Assembly (NCBI GenBank): GCA_002721895.1
Contig: PBLV01000011.1
Span: forward strand, 95,069 to 159,068
From: Verrucomicrobiales bacterium
Lineage (GTDB): Bacteria; Verrucomicrobiota; Verrucomicrobiae; Limisphaerales; UBA1100
Direction of reading: 5' to 3'
DNA: 64,000 nucleotides
Below, piece after piece: positions 1-9,651 of the stretch. Within the stretch, counting starts at the first letter, position 1, and each line of letters begins with the position of its first letter. The notes beneath the pieces were generated by a model that worked only from the letters and a program-made list of their open reading frames with translations, was not told the origin of the DNA and made no database searches. The position numbers were made by a program, and so were the translations under genes.

Positions 1-1032
1 GCCATTCGCCGGCACCACGCAAATGTTAAACCCCCCTCCCGGCGCCGTGAAGGCGATCCACTTTCCATCCGGGGACCAGTCCGGCTCCGAAGGGTTGTGA
101 ATACCCTTGGTGTCCACCCGAAACATCGGGCCGCCATTGGGGCGCTTCTTGACCAGCCATCGTCGCCCGTTCGTACGCGTGGCAAAGCAAAGCCATTGGC
201 TGTCGGGCGACCATGTTGGGCTGGATTCGCCTTCCTCTGTTGCGGTCACCCGCACAAGTTTGCCACCACCTTGGTCCCCCTTAAAGTCGTACTGCGGGGG
301 GGCAAGATAAACATCCGGGCTGCCTCCCTTGCTCAACACCATCGCCAGCCAACCGTTTGATCCCATGGCCGCCCCAGTGTTCAACCCGCGATACCGCGCC
401 ACAATATCCCTCTTGCCGGTATTCAAATTATGGCGCAGCACAGTGGGGTTTATGATCCCGGCGAATGTCAGATAAGAAGTGTAGAAAACCTCGCGATTGC
501 CCTTCCCCCAGGACGGCGTGACACACAGCACTTTGTCGTTCGTCAATGCCACCGCATTGTGTCCGTCGAAATCCGACTGAAACACCTCCCAAGAGCGTGC
601 CCCGGTTTTTCTGGTGAAAATGATCTTGGTTTGCCCGATACCGGGGATGCGATGGACAGATTCCACCACCGCATCGGAAAGCGCATGTGCTTGGCTGCGC
701 AGCGACCCTCCATTGAAGGATTTGTTGAACAGAAAATCCTGATTGGCATCCTGCAGGGCCCCTTCCACTGCGGCACCGTTCTTTCCGGAGAGGATGTATT
801 TCGCATTGTCCGGAGGCACAATTTTAAAGCCCTGCACCTCAAGGTCGAATCGCAGCACCGCAGCCACCTCACCACTGAACCCCTGAAGCGCAAGGGGCAC
901 GAGCTTGCTCTCGTCCACCGCGCCAATCACCGTCACTCGGTTTGGATCCCCCGCTGCACCCGCGGCCGGCGGCGCCGCCGCCAACCAAGCCGCACCAGCC
1001 AAACATCCCGCCAATATTGCCAACTGTTTCAC
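1..1032 (-). CDS. tolB: TolB-like periplasmic beta-propeller protein, C-terminus cut by window edge
   Basis: Open frame from a GTG start (1032-1030) to the window edge, 344 codons with no stop. AGGAAAG lies about 8 nt upstream of the GTG. The first ~27 residues form a signal peptide with a hydrophobic, alanine-rich core, so the protein should be periplasmic. A mixed domain with a TolB_N look follows. The C-terminal half carries TolB propeller blade motifs, SSPTWSPDSQWLCF (about residues 280-295) and SEPDWSPDGKWIAF (about 320-333). In the Tol-Pal system TolB binds Pal and OmpA-type lipoproteins and helps constrict the outer membrane at division. It is the last gene seen of a tolQ-tolR-tolA-like-tolB run; whether pal follows cannot be seen. 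The GTG start and the missing stop make this gene easy to overlook. Confidence 0.85.
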   Translation of the reverse strand, partial: MKQLAILAGCLAGAAWLAAAPPAAGAAGDPNRVTVIGAVDESKLVPLALQGFSGEVAAVLRFDLEVQGFKIVPPDNAKYILSGKNGAAVEGALQDANQDFLFNKSFNGGSLRSQAHALSDAVVESVHRIPGIGQTKIIFTRKTGARSWEVFQSDFDGHNAVALTNDKVLCVTPSWGKGNREVFYTSYLTFAGIINPTVLRHNLNTGKRDIVARYRGLNTGAAMGSNGWLAMVLSKGGSPDVYLAPPQYDFKGDQGGGKLVRVTATEEGESSPTWSPDSQWLCFATRTNGRRWLVKKRPNGGPMFRVDTKGIHNPSEPDWSPDGKWIAFTAPGGGFNICVVPANG

Positions 1033-1052
1033 TCTGTCTTTCCTCCCAATTG

Positions 1053-1928
1053 TTATCGCATCTGGAAATCAATCGTAAACGTCTGCCGCGATTCCTTCAC
1101 ACCCGCGGGAAACGATCGCCCGATTGAACGCACAACGTTGAGCGTCCCCTGCACCGAGGCATCCAGAGGCGCCTGTCCGGAGCGACGAACGATGCTCGAT
1201 GAAAGCACTTGACCGCTGCGCGACACCGTCACCTTCACTGTCACCACCTGCCGATACCGCTGGCCCGGCAACCGGCCGCTGTTCCAAGTTTGCTGGTATT
1301 TTTGCCGAACCCACTCCTTGTAATTGTTGTAACTCGATGAGCCCGGCCGAAAAACCACCGCCTGCAACGTGCTGCTCAATTTGCTTTTCAAGTTGTTCAC
1401 GGCATTGGGGTTCACCTTCACCGTGTTGACCGCCTTGCGCGCAGGGTTCACCTTGGGTTGGCTGCTGGCAGTTCCCTTGTTCGAAAACACCTTACTGTTG
1501 ACCTTGATTTTCGGAACCTTGGGCCGGCTCTTTTGTTGCTTCGGCTGACTTTTCGGCTTGGCCGCGTTCGTTGACTTCCGGGTGTTCTTCGGCTTCACCG
1601 GACTGGGGTTCTTCGGCGGCGTGGTCTTCACTGACCGCTGCGTGTGGGTCTTGACCTGCTTCCGCGGCGGCTCCACCACCTTTCGAGGCGGAGTTGGTGG
1701 TGTCACTCGGCGAATGTTTTCCGGCGGCACAACCCTCCGGGCCTGATGCTGCTGCGGGGCAGCCGAGGGTGCCTCCTCACGGGCAACCGTCAGTGAAATA
1801 TATTTGACCGGCTCCTCATCCTTCCGGGTCGTTGCAAATGCCACTCCAAACACCACCACCAACAGGAGCAGCAAATGCATACCCAGCGAAACCATGAAGC
1901 ATTTTTTTTGCAGGCGTTTCCGGCTCAT
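1053..1928 (-). CDS. TolA/TonB-like energy-transducing protein
   Basis: 291 residues. A short basic N-terminus precedes a single membrane anchor (about residues 12-33, LLLLLVVVFGVAF). Then comes a long low-complexity linker rich in Pro, Lys and Ala (about 50-185). The compact C-terminal domain (about 200-291) ends in a TonB_C/TolA-like fold with a VVRRSGQAPLDASV segment. The architecture is that of a periplasm-spanning transducer that couples an inner-membrane proton channel to the outer membrane. It lies 8 nt after tolR and 20 nt before tolB, which favours a TolA role over a TonB role for iron uptake. TolA and TonB C-termini are hard to separate by eye, so no symbol is given. Confidence 0.8.
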   Translation of the reverse strand: MSRKRLQKKCFMVSLGMHLLLLLVVVFGVAFATTRKDEEPVKYISLTVAREEAPSAAPQQHQARRVVPPENIRRVTPPTPPRKVVEPPRKQVKTHTQRSVKTTPPKNPSPVKPKNTRKSTNAAKPKSQPKQQKSRPKVPKIKVNSKVFSNKGTASSQPKVNPARKAVNTVKVNPNAVNNLKSKLSSTLQAVVFRPGSSSYNNYKEWVRQKYQQTWNSGRLPGQRYRQVVTVKVTVSRSGQVLSSSIVRRSGQAPLDASVQGTLNVVRSIGRSFPAGVKESRQTFTIDFQMR

Positions 1929-1936
1929 GTTCCCTC

Positions 1937-2353
1937 CTATCTTTGCGGCCTTGTCCGCAGCGAAAACTTCGTCAGGTCATTCCGTTGACAGACATCAATC
2001 ACATCATACAGATGCTTATTTCGCCCATTCTCATCCACACGGATGTAAATAACGGTGTTCGTATTTGCCTGGTGCGCCTGCACCAAGGCCCGCTCCAAGT
2101 GAGACAGCGACATTTCCTGACCATCAAGCTCGAGCCGACCTTCCGGGCTGATTTCAATGGTCTTTTTCACCTCCGGCTGGTTTGAATCCACCGCACCACC
2201 CTGCGGCAATTCAAGCGCCATTCCCTGCTCCAACAGTGGCGTGGCAATCACGAAAATGATCAGCAGCACAAACGCCAAATCCAACATCGGCGTGATGTTG
2301 ATGTCACTCAAGGTCACCAAGGAATTCTTCTGGGAATACCGTTTCATGCTCAA
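1937..2353 (-). CDS. tolR: TolR/ExbD family proton-channel protein
   Basis: 138 residues, the usual ExbD/TolR length. A cytoplasmic N-terminus is followed by one membrane helix (about 20-41) with the family motif DINITPMLDLAFVLLIIF. Asp25 lies in the membrane, where ExbD/TolR proteins carry the proton-translocating aspartate. The remainder is a periplasmic domain. It works with the TolQ-like protein encoded just upstream, and the two genes overlap by 4 nt, so they are probably translationally coupled. The choice of TolR over ExbD rests on the downstream tolB. Confidence 0.85.
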   Translation of the reverse strand: MSMKRYSQKNSLVTLSDINITPMLDLAFVLLIIFVIATPLLEQGMALELPQGGAVDSNQPEVKKTIEISPEGRLELDGQEMSLSHLERALVQAHQANTNTVIYIRVDENGRNKHLYDVIDVCQRNDLTKFSLRTRPQR

Positions 2354-3204
2354 CCCACTCCCGTCCCCAGCAGTTCCGGCTGCTGCTCATCATCTCCCTT
2401 CTTTTCCTCTTCCATCTCTCCCTTCTTGTGAGACTTCGCCTCGCCCGTGTTGGGAGCCTCGCTTCGCGGGGTTTCCGGCAGGGGCTCATCCACTAGGAAT
2501 TCCGTCTCCAAGCGTGAGGCAAATTCCTGTGCGAAATTGTCTAGCTCCACGTTGTGAACCCTTAAATTATGAACCAGCCAGTTGTAGCCGAACATGGAGG
2601 GGATCGCCACCACCAGCCCTGCCACAGTCGTTGCCAATGCCGCCGCCACGCCGGGAGCCACGGTGACCAAAGTCGCGTTGCCCGCTTGGGCAGCCGCACT
2701 GAACACCTCCATCACACCCCACACCGTGCCAAACAACCCAATGAACGGCGCGCCACTCACCGCAATAGCCAGTAGGATCAGTCCTCCTTCCAAAGCCACC
2801 GCCTCGCGCGCCACCGACGCCTCGACCATACCCTTGATGTGTTCCATTGACTTGAGGCTCAACCTCTTCCTCCTTTCGCCGTCCGGCCCTTTCAGGCGTT
2901 CCTCCAAGGCGTGACAGCCATCTGAATAGACGTTGAAAAACGGGCAACCCTCCACCTGAATACGGCGATCGAACATGGCCGTCACTCCCGACTGCACCCT
3001 GAACTCATTCTCGAAGCACCCGTTAAGGTGCCGCGCTTTGCGCATTTGCAGCGCCTTGTAGGCCATCACCGCCCAAGCGCACATGCTCAACAGCACCAGC
3101 ACAATGATGATTCCCACTCCGACCGACGACGCTTCCTCCCAGACAAACCGCAACGTCGGCTTGCTGGCAGCGGGCTGCGCAGCCAATATCAAAAACCATT
3201 CCAT
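2350..3204 (-). CDS. tolQ: TolQ/ExbB family proton-channel protein
   Basis: 284 residues with three predicted membrane segments: about 31-53, about 160-185 (LILLAIAVSGAPFIGLFGTVWGVM) and about 195-225 (ending AGLVVAIPSMFGYN). The second and third segments with the GLFGTVWGVM and GLVVAIP motifs are the MotA/TolQ/ExbB signature. The C-terminal ~35 residues are a highly charged Lys/Glu tail, longer than in typical TolQ. It heads the Tol cluster. The ~235 nt upstream (3205-3439) hold no gene and presumably the promoter, but I could not pick out a convincing -35/-10 pair. Confidence 0.85.
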   Translation of the reverse strand: MEWFLILAAQPAASKPTLRFVWEEASSVGVGIIIVLVLLSMCAWAVMAYKALQMRKARHLNGCFENEFRVQSGVTAMFDRRIQVEGCPFFNVYSDGCHALEERLKGPDGERRKRLSLKSMEHIKGMVEASVAREAVALEGGLILLAIAVSGAPFIGLFGTVWGVMEVFSAAAQAGNATLVTVAPGVAAALATTVAGLVVAIPSMFGYNWLVHNLRVHNVELDNFAQEFASRLETEFLVDEPLPETPRSEAPNTGEAKSHKKGEMEEEKKGDDEQQPELLGTGVG

Positions 3205-3439
3205 TTATCTGCCTTCCTCCTTAAAAGGCACCTCCTGTGTACCCTCTTTTGTACCCCTGTCACCACCCTCAGTCAAAGCTTTTCCGGCCTCAAAAGGCAT
3301 CTTTTCCCTATAGAACCGCCCGAAACGCCGCCCGACAACCAATTGATATTAACTTTGCCAACCGCAGCTTGTTAACAATGAGTGCCATTTTCGCCGACAA
3401 AGGATCTCCTGCCACAAATGCTCACAGCTCACCTCTGCG

Positions 3440-5623
3440 TCAACTCCGCTGAAACATCAGGCATCCTAGGGGCGGCAGTACAAATTCAGCCGAAAACGGT
3501 TGGCCGTGCCAGAGAACGGGTTCCGCCATGACTCCCCCTCCATTTCCGAAATTCCCGCCGCCATAAATCTCCGCATCACTGTTCAAGGCTTCATGCCACC
3601 AGCCGTCACGCGGCAAGCCAAGCCTATAGCTCATTCGCGGTGTAGAAGTTAAATTCAACACCACCAACACTTGGCGCGAACAGGCCAAATCCTGTCGCAC
3701 GAATGAAACCACACTGGAGGCATGATCCGAGCAATCCACCCAATAGAAGCCCGATTCCTCGTAGTCCGCCTCCCAGAACGCCGGCTCGCCAACATAAAGC
3801 CTGTTCAAATCCGCCACCCACCGCCGCACACCCTCGTGCCCCTGCACCTCCATCAATTCCCACGGCACTTCTCCATCCTCGCTCCACTCCGTCGGCTGTC
3901 CTAGTTCTCCTCCCATGAACAACAACTGCTTACCCGGAAATCCCCATTGTCCCCCCAGCAAGGCCCGCAAGTTCGCCAACCGCTGCCAACCATCCCCGGG
4001 CATCCGCATTAACAACGACCGTTTTTCGTGAACCACTTCATCGTGCGACAACGGTCGCAGGTAATTCTCGTTGCTCCGGTACAACATGGAAAATGTCAGC
4101 TCATCCTGATGCCATTGCCGGTGAACTCCCTCATGCTGGAAATATCCCAAGGTATCGTGCATCCAGCCCAAGTCCCACTTTAACGAAAATCCAAGCCCGT
4201 CCGCGGCGGGCGAACCTGTCACCCGCGGCCAATCCGTCGACTCCTCGGCAATCATTACCACTCCCGTATGCTCCGAGTGTACCACATGATTGGCATGCCT
4301 TAAAAACTCAACCGCCTCCAAATTTCGGTTATCCCCATGCACATTCGGCACCCATTCCCCCTCCTTGCGCCCATAGTCCAAATACAACATTGATGCCACC
4401 GCGTCCACCCGCAACCCATCCACATGAAACATGTCGTACCAATACAACGCATTGGCCACGAGAAAGTTCCTGACCTCGTGCCGCCCATAATCAAACACCA
4501 GCGTCCCCCATTCCGGGTGATGGGCCTTGCGCTCGTCCGCATATTCAAACAACGCCTCCCCATCAAACCGCGCCAACGCCCAATCATCCCGTGGAAAATG
4601 CGCGGGCACCCAGTCCACTAGCACGCCAATCCCCGCTATATGCAGTGCATTGATCAGAAACTGCAGATCCTCCGGCGTCCCATACCGGTTTGTGGGCGCA
4701 TAAAAACCCGTTACCTGATATCCCCAGGATGGATAATACGCATGCTCAGCCAGCGGCAAAAATTCCACATGCGTGAAGCCCATCTCCAACACATAATCGA
4801 CCAGCGGCCCCGCCAATTCCCGATAGTTAAAGGAATTCCCATTTGCTTTTCGGCGCCACGAACCCATGTGCAGTTCATAAATGCTCATCGGTCTGCGCGA
4901 TGGGTCTGACTTGCTCCGCGCCTCCATCCATTCCCCATCACCCCAGGCAAACTTCCTCGGATTCCAGACAATCGCCGCGTTCTTCGGAGCAGACTCGAAG
5001 AAAAACCCGAAAGGATCCGTTTTCTCACGCACCTCCCCACCTAGCGTCAGCAGGTCAAACTTGTAATGCACCCCCTCCCCAACTCCCGGCACAAACAACT
5101 CCCAAACCCCGGAGTCTCCAAGCCGGCGCATAAGATGCGAGTCTGCGCGCCAATAATTAAAATCCCCCTTCACGCTCACCCGTGCCGCGTTGGGTGCCCA
5201 TACGGCAAACGCAGTCCCATTCACTCCATTCAACTCAAGCGGATGCGCTCCCAGCTTGTTGAAAATCCGCCGCTCGTCTCCCTGGCCAAACAAGTAAAGG
5301 TCCTGCTCGCCAACCGTCGGCTCGAACGAATAAGGATCCCGCGTCCGCCATTGCTCCCCACTTTCCCATTCGATCGCCAGTTCATAGGGAAACATCTCCG
5401 TCACATCGCCCATGAGCCCCTCAAAGATATCCGTTCGCCCCAGCCGGCGCAGGGGCACCACCGGTCCGCCCGCGTTCAGGGCCATGGCCGCCACTGCACA
5501 TGCCTGCGGCAGCAACGCTCGCACCACCACTCCATCCTCCATCAAGTGCATACCCAACACGCCATGGGGAACGGCGTGGCGTCGCGCATCCAGCGCAGTC
5601 AATTCGGATTCGGATAAAATCAA
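3440..5623 (-). CDS. glgB: 1,4-alpha-glucan branching enzyme
   Basis: 727 residues, normal for bacterial GlgB. It makes alpha-1,6 branches in glycogen in the cytoplasm. There is an N-terminal all-beta region, then a CBM48-like module (about 120-205), the GH13 catalytic barrel (about 245-620) and a C-terminal beta domain. The nucleophile is Asp407 in DGLRVDAVAS, the acid/base is Glu460 in MIAEES, and the third carboxylate is Asp528 in SHDEVVHEK. The frame opens with TTG just after coaE (9 nt gap). A GTG or ATG about 22-25 codons in is an alternative start. No other glycogen genes are in the window. Confidence 0.95.
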   Translation of the reverse strand: MILSESELTALDARRHAVPHGVLGMHLMEDGVVVRALLPQACAVAAMALNAGGPVVPLRRLGRTDIFEGLMGDVTEMFPYELAIEWESGEQWRTRDPYSFEPTVGEQDLYLFGQGDERRIFNKLGAHPLELNGVNGTAFAVWAPNAARVSVKGDFNYWRADSHLMRRLGDSGVWELFVPGVGEGVHYKFDLLTLGGEVREKTDPFGFFFESAPKNAAIVWNPRKFAWGDGEWMEARSKSDPSRRPMSIYELHMGSWRRKANGNSFNYRELAGPLVDYVLEMGFTHVEFLPLAEHAYYPSWGYQVTGFYAPTNRYGTPEDLQFLINALHIAGIGVLVDWVPAHFPRDDWALARFDGEALFEYADERKAHHPEWGTLVFDYGRHEVRNFLVANALYWYDMFHVDGLRVDAVASMLYLDYGRKEGEWVPNVHGDNRNLEAVEFLRHANHVVHSEHTGVVMIAEESTDWPRVTGSPAADGLGFSLKWDLGWMHDTLGYFQHEGVHRQWHQDELTFSMLYRSNENYLRPLSHDEVVHEKRSLLMRMPGDGWQRLANLRALLGGQWGFPGKQLLFMGGELGQPTEWSEDGEVPWELMEVQGHEGVRRWVADLNRLYVGEPAFWEADYEESGFYWVDCSDHASSVVSFVRQDLACSRQVLVVLNLTSTPRMSYRLGLPRDGWWHEALNSDAEIYGGGNFGNGGGVMAEPVLWHGQPFSAEFVLPPLGCLMFQRS

Positions 5624-5632
5624 TTTGAAAAA

Positions 5633-6217
5633 CTAATCCACCAGCCCCAGTTGCCTCAGTTGAACCTCAAGTGCCTCTATTTCGCCCTCGTTCCATAACA
5701 CGTGGTCGGAGCGGTCCATTTTGGTTTCGATGCCTAGTTGCGCTTCCATTCGTTGGCGGACCTGAGTATCGCCCCAACCCCTTTCTCGCAGGCGGGCCAT
5801 CTGGGTTTCCGCCGTACAGGCAACACACAAAACAGCATCAAAATTTGACTCCGCACCCACCTCAAACAATAGGGGGATCACCACCACTCCCCCTTGCCTC
5901 GCCTTGCGCCAGCCAGCGATAGATTCCTGCCAGCTTTCACGCACTCGAGGGTGTATGATGCCCTCCAAACATTCTCGGGCCAAAGAATCTCTAAAGACAT
6001 GTTCCGCCATCTTGGCACGATCCAGCCGGCCATCAGTCTGGATAAATTCGTCCCCAAAAATCCGCCGGATTTCCTCGAGTGCGGGTTGGTCCGGTCGCAC
6101 CACATCACGCGCCAAGTCATCTGAATCCACGACCGGCCAGCCCGCCTTTCCCAACAATCGTGCCACAGTGGTTTTACCCATCCCAATCCCACCCGTGAGC
6201 CCAAGGATTTTATTCAT
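5633..6217 (-). CDS. coaE: dephospho-CoA kinase
   Basis: 194 residues, the usual CoaE length. It phosphorylates the 3'-hydroxyl of dephospho-CoA, the last step of coenzyme A synthesis. The P-loop GGIGMGKTT is at residues 9-17, followed by the family motif VVDSDDLARDVV (about 29-40). A lid segment (HPRVR) and a C-terminal helix ending LRQLGLVD complete the fold. The ATG overlaps the metF stop by 4 nt (ATGA), so translation is probably coupled. Confidence 0.93.
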   Translation of the reverse strand: MNKILGLTGGIGMGKTTVARLLGKAGWPVVDSDDLARDVVRPDQPALEEIRRIFGDEFIQTDGRLDRAKMAEHVFRDSLARECLEGIIHPRVRESWQESIAGWRKARQGGVVVIPLLFEVGAESNFDAVLCVACTAETQMARLRERGWGDTQVRQRMEAQLGIETKMDRSDHVLWNEGEIEALEVQLRQLGLVD

Positions 6218-7113
6218 TCAACTTGACCAGCAAGGCCGAGATTATCGAGAATTTGAACCGTAGAATACGACTTGTTCAGGGTATAAAAGTGGAGCCCCTC
6301 GACACCCGCCTTCAACAGGCCTTGGCACTGCTCCGTAGCGTACTGGACTCCGAACTGGCGAACAGCGTCGTTATCATCCCCCAATTCCTCAAGTTTCGCG
6401 GATAGAGCAGGCGTCAGCTTGGCCCCGCACAAGTCCGTGAACCGCCGAATTTGCGCACCACTCAGTATCGGGATAATGCCCGCGGTAATTGGCCGACCCA
6501 TGCCCAAGCTGCGCAGATGGTCCCGAAACCGGAAAAAATCTTCATTATCGAAAAACAATTGTGTGATAACAAAATCAGCACCGTGATCCACTTTCTCCTT
6601 GAGGCGCTGCCAGTCCACATCCTTCCCCTCCGTGCAGGCGATATGGCCCTCTGGAAAACCCGCCGTGCCAATCGAGAAGCCTCCGTGTGCATGGATAGCT
6701 TCGACCAGTTGATACGAAAACTCAAAGCCACCCTCCGGTTTCACAAATACATTTTCCCCGGCAGGTGGATCACCTCTCAGGGCGAGAATATTTTTGATTC
6801 CGCGCGCCTGGGCCTCGTTTAAAAATCCGCCGATGTCCTCCGCCGTGGACCCCACGCACGTCAAGTGCGCCATGGCCGGAAGATCGTGCTCATTCTGGAT
6901 GGCTTCGACAATGTCCAGAGTCTTGCCGCGCGTGCTGCCCCCAGCGCCATAAGTCACCGAGCAAAATGACGGCCCCGCCGCTTTGAGGCGCGGAATGGTT
7001 TTCTCCAGCAAACTACGCTCGCCCTCGGGAGTTTTGGTGGGAAAAAACTCACAGGAAACCACCGGCCGTCCCTCGGCGCTGGCCTCAGCAAAAATGTCGC
7101 GAATAAAACGCAC
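6214..7113 (-). CDS. metF: methylenetetrahydrofolate reductase
   Basis: 299 residues, the length of bacterial MetF. It reduces 5,10-methylene-THF to 5-methyl-THF with FAD, supplying methionine synthesis. Visible family motifs are SCEFFPTKTPEGE near the N-terminus, VTYGAGGSTR (about 54-63), HLTCVGST (about 83-90) and ALRGDPPAG (about 112-120). The C-terminus has GLHFYTLNKS, the folate-site segment. It starts with GTG at 7113, in a tight run moaA-metF-coaE-glgB, 39 nt after moaA. Confidence 0.95.
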   Translation of the reverse strand: MRFIRDIFAEASAEGRPVVSCEFFPTKTPEGERSLLEKTIPRLKAAGPSFCSVTYGAGGSTRGKTLDIVEAIQNEHDLPAMAHLTCVGSTAEDIGGFLNEAQARGIKNILALRGDPPAGENVFVKPEGGFEFSYQLVEAIHAHGGFSIGTAGFPEGHIACTEGKDVDWQRLKEKVDHGADFVITQLFFDNEDFFRFRDHLRSLGMGRPITAGIIPILSGAQIRRFTDLCGAKLTPALSAKLEELGDDNDAVRQFGVQYATEQCQGLLKAGVEGLHFYTLNKSYSTVQILDNLGLAGQVE

Positions 7114-7152
7114 GGCGGGATGATGGGGAATTGCGCAGGAAGGAGCAAGGCA

Positions 7153-8208
7153 TCAGCCGCCAATGGCGCTCATCGTGCGGTCGGGCTGCTCGAAATCTGT
7201 CTCGCCGATATGGTGGCGCTCTTCCTTTTTCAGGGCAACGCCATCCAGCCACTGGGCAATTTCGGAATCAGTAGCGCTTCCGCGCAGCAGCGGCTTGAGA
7301 TCATGTTCATGCAAACTGAATAGGCATGTGCGAATTTTCCCGTCAGATGTCAGGCGAATCCGGTTGCAATTTCCACAAAACGGCTCGCTAACGGGCATGA
7401 TGAGGCCAATCTCAGAAGAACAACCCTTGAAGCGCCAACGCTTGGCTGTGGCGGCAGCATGTTCACGATCGGCCGGCTCCAAATCAAAACGTGCCCTGAG
7501 CCGCCCGAGAATTTCCCGGCCAGTCACCACATGATCCTTTTGCCAGACACGACCGGAATCCAACGGCATGAATTCGATAAAACGAAAACTGATCTCCTCC
7601 GCCCGGGCAAATTCGGCCAACGCCTCAATCTCGTGGTCATTCAGTCCGCGAATGACGACTGCGTTGACCTTGACCGGCTGAAAGCCTAGGGAGCGGGCTT
7701 GTCGAATGGCGGACAAGACCTCCTCCAGCCCGTCCCGCCCCGTCATTTTTTTAAAATTATCGCGGTCCAACGAATCCAAGCTGAAGCTCACCCGCCGCAA
7801 ACCCGCCGCTCGCAACTCCTCGGCGTGACGCGCAAAATGAAATCCATTGGTTGTCATCGCCAAGTCCTCAACCGGAAGCGCGGCGAGTTTGCGAATCAAT
7901 ACCGGCACATCACGTCGCAAAAGCGGCTCGCCGCCCGTGAGGCGCAGCTTGGTGATACCCCGCTTTACAGAGACGCGCGCCACCCGCTCAATCTCCTCAT
8001 AACTCAGGAAATGCGAGCGAGGCTTCCAGTCGCGCGGGATGGGCTTGGAATCGCCGTCCGTCCCTTGACGATAAAAATCCGCCGCCTCTTCCGTCTCCGG
8101 CAGACAGTAGAGGCAGCGGAAATTACAACGGTCGGTAATGGAGATCCGCAGGTCGCGCAATGTGCGGCCAAACGAATCTTTCAACCGTCCGGACGCGCTC
8201 ACGCTCAC
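7153..8208 (-). CDS. moaA: GTP 3',8-cyclase (molybdenum cofactor synthesis)
   Basis: 351 residues. A radical-SAM enzyme that converts GTP to 3',8-cyclo-GTP, the first step of molybdopterin synthesis. The N-terminal cluster motif is CNFRCLYC (Cys28, Cys32, Cys35). The C-terminal second 4Fe-4S site is seen as CGNCNRIR followed by a Cys in KIRTCLF. The chain ends in Gly-Gly, as MoaA does. About 20 extra residues follow the first cluster. The start is GTG, overlapping the stop of the upstream coiled-coil gene (GTGA). No other molybdopterin gene is nearby. Confidence 0.94.
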   Translation of the reverse strand: MSVSASGRLKDSFGRTLRDLRISITDRCNFRCLYCLPETEEAADFYRQGTDGDSKPIPRDWKPRSHFLSYEEIERVARVSVKRGITKLRLTGGEPLLRRDVPVLIRKLAALPVEDLAMTTNGFHFARHAEELRAAGLRRVSFSLDSLDRDNFKKMTGRDGLEEVLSAIRQARSLGFQPVKVNAVVIRGLNDHEIEALAEFARAEEISFRFIEFMPLDSGRVWQKDHVVTGREILGRLRARFDLEPADREHAAATAKRWRFKGCSSEIGLIMPVSEPFCGNCNRIRLTSDGKIRTCLFSLHEHDLKPLLRGSATDSEIAQWLDGVALKKEERHHIGETDFEQPDRTMSAIGG

Positions 8209-9506
8209 GGGTTGGCGGGTGCCGGCGCGGACGTAGGCTCTACCGATGGAGCCGCAGGGGTATCCTCACTAGGTTCCGCAGGCTTGGGAGCCTCGGGTGC
8301 TTCTGAATTGCCCGGGTCCGGTGTTTCAATTTTGGGCTGCACGGGTTCCTCCGCCGCTGGTGTCACCACACCCTTGGGTTCCTCAACGGCCCCCTCCGGT
8401 TGCGGCGCTGGCGTAGAGTCATTCGGCTCCTCCTTCGGCTCCGGCGTCACGACCTTGGATTCGCCATCCGGAGTGGTAATGGTCACCGACCCGTCATTTT
8501 TCAGTTCCACACTCAATTTGCTTGGATCCAAGCCGGGCTTGCCATCCTCGGCCGCGGACTTTTGACGGTCACGGGCATTCAACCTAGCCAGATTATGCAG
8601 GCTGCCCTTCTTCTGTCCATTCGGCCGGAAGTAGCCAATCTGCTCCCGGATCATACGCAGACGCTCGCCGGCGACCCACTCGGACTTCAGCTTCTTGTAC
8701 TGCGCCTGTACAAACTCGAGGTTGTTGAGCTGTTTTTCAAGCGCGGCTTTTTCCTCCTGCATGCGCTTGAGTTCCCGAAGCAGGAAAGCGCGGTCACCCT
8801 CGGCGGCGTCGAGTTTCTGCTGGGTCACGGCAATGTTCTGCTCCAAGTTGCCAATCTGGTTCTTGAACGCACCCACCTGCTCGGTCACCACCTTCAGGTC
8901 GCCTTCCAGCTGGGCAATGCGATTCTGGCCATCCTCCAGTTCCTTCACCGCCGTGGCAAGCGCTTCATTCTTCCTCTCTACCTCCTCTTCGACTTCAGTG
9001 ATCTTCGCCGTGGCCTCTTTCAGCTTGCGGTCGGCATCGGTTAGGGCCTGCGTCTTGGTGGCCACGTCGGCCTTGACTTGCTGCAATTCCTGCGCCGTTT
9101 GACCCAGTCGAGTCTCAACGGCGGTCATATTCTCCTTGGTGACAAGCAAATCCTGCTGACTCGCCGCCAGCTGTGCCTCCGCATCCGTCAGCTTGGTGTT
9201 CGTGGTGTCCCGCTCCTGAGTCATGGCGTCTAGGCTGGCTTGTGTGTCCGTGGTTGACTGCTCGGCAGCCGTCAACTGCGCCGCCAGCGATGCCACATCA
9301 TCATCCTTGTCGGACACATCCTTCTTGGCCTTGTCCAAACCCTCCTGCAAAATGGCGACTTGGTCCTTGAAATCCACGACTTTCTTTTGATGCTCATTTG
9401 CGGCAGCCTGCTCGCGTGCCTTGGCGCTGTTGTGTTGCACAACCAAAAGAATTCCCAGCCCCAGTGTGGTGGCTAACAATATGATTACCGGCGTTTTCTC
9501 TTTCAT
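8205..9506 (-). CDS. membrane-anchored coiled-coil protein, function unknown
   Basis: 433 residues. One N-terminal membrane anchor (about 7-23, VIILLATTLGLGILLVV) is followed by a long heptad-rich coiled coil (about 30-275). A short basic segment comes next, then a Pro/Glu/Ala-rich low-complexity tail of about 100 residues. No enzymatic motif is visible. The topology suggests a periplasmic rod or scaffold. It is the first gene of the run that continues into moaA (4-nt overlap), and the 145 nt upstream are shared with a divergent DUF1844 gene. I do not recognise a named family; the coiled coil makes similarity searches unreliable. Confidence 0.75.
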   Translation of the reverse strand: MKEKTPVIILLATTLGLGILLVVQHNSAKAREQAAANEHQKKVVDFKDQVAILQEGLDKAKKDVSDKDDDVASLAAQLTAAEQSTTDTQASLDAMTQERDTTNTKLTDAEAQLAASQQDLLVTKENMTAVETRLGQTAQELQQVKADVATKTQALTDADRKLKEATAKITEVEEEVERKNEALATAVKELEDGQNRIAQLEGDLKVVTEQVGAFKNQIGNLEQNIAVTQQKLDAAEGDRAFLLRELKRMQEEKAALEKQLNNLEFVQAQYKKLKSEWVAGERLRMIREQIGYFRPNGQKKGSLHNLARLNARDRQKSAAEDGKPGLDPSKLSVELKNDGSVTITTPDGESKVVTPEPKEEPNDSTPAPQPEGAVEEPKGVVTPAAEEPVQPKIETPDPGNSEAPEAPKPAEPSEDTPAAPSVEPTSAPAPANP

Positions 9507-9651
9507 ACCCGGGAGGGATTCTGCGCATCACAACCGTTTAATCCAGCGGACCTTATTCTTTCTTTTCGGCACCCAATTCACAGGTTGTCCCACGAGGGCC
9601 GCCGGAATTTTTTGATCGCCCAACCGGCAAGTCCCCCGCCAGAATAGCCGC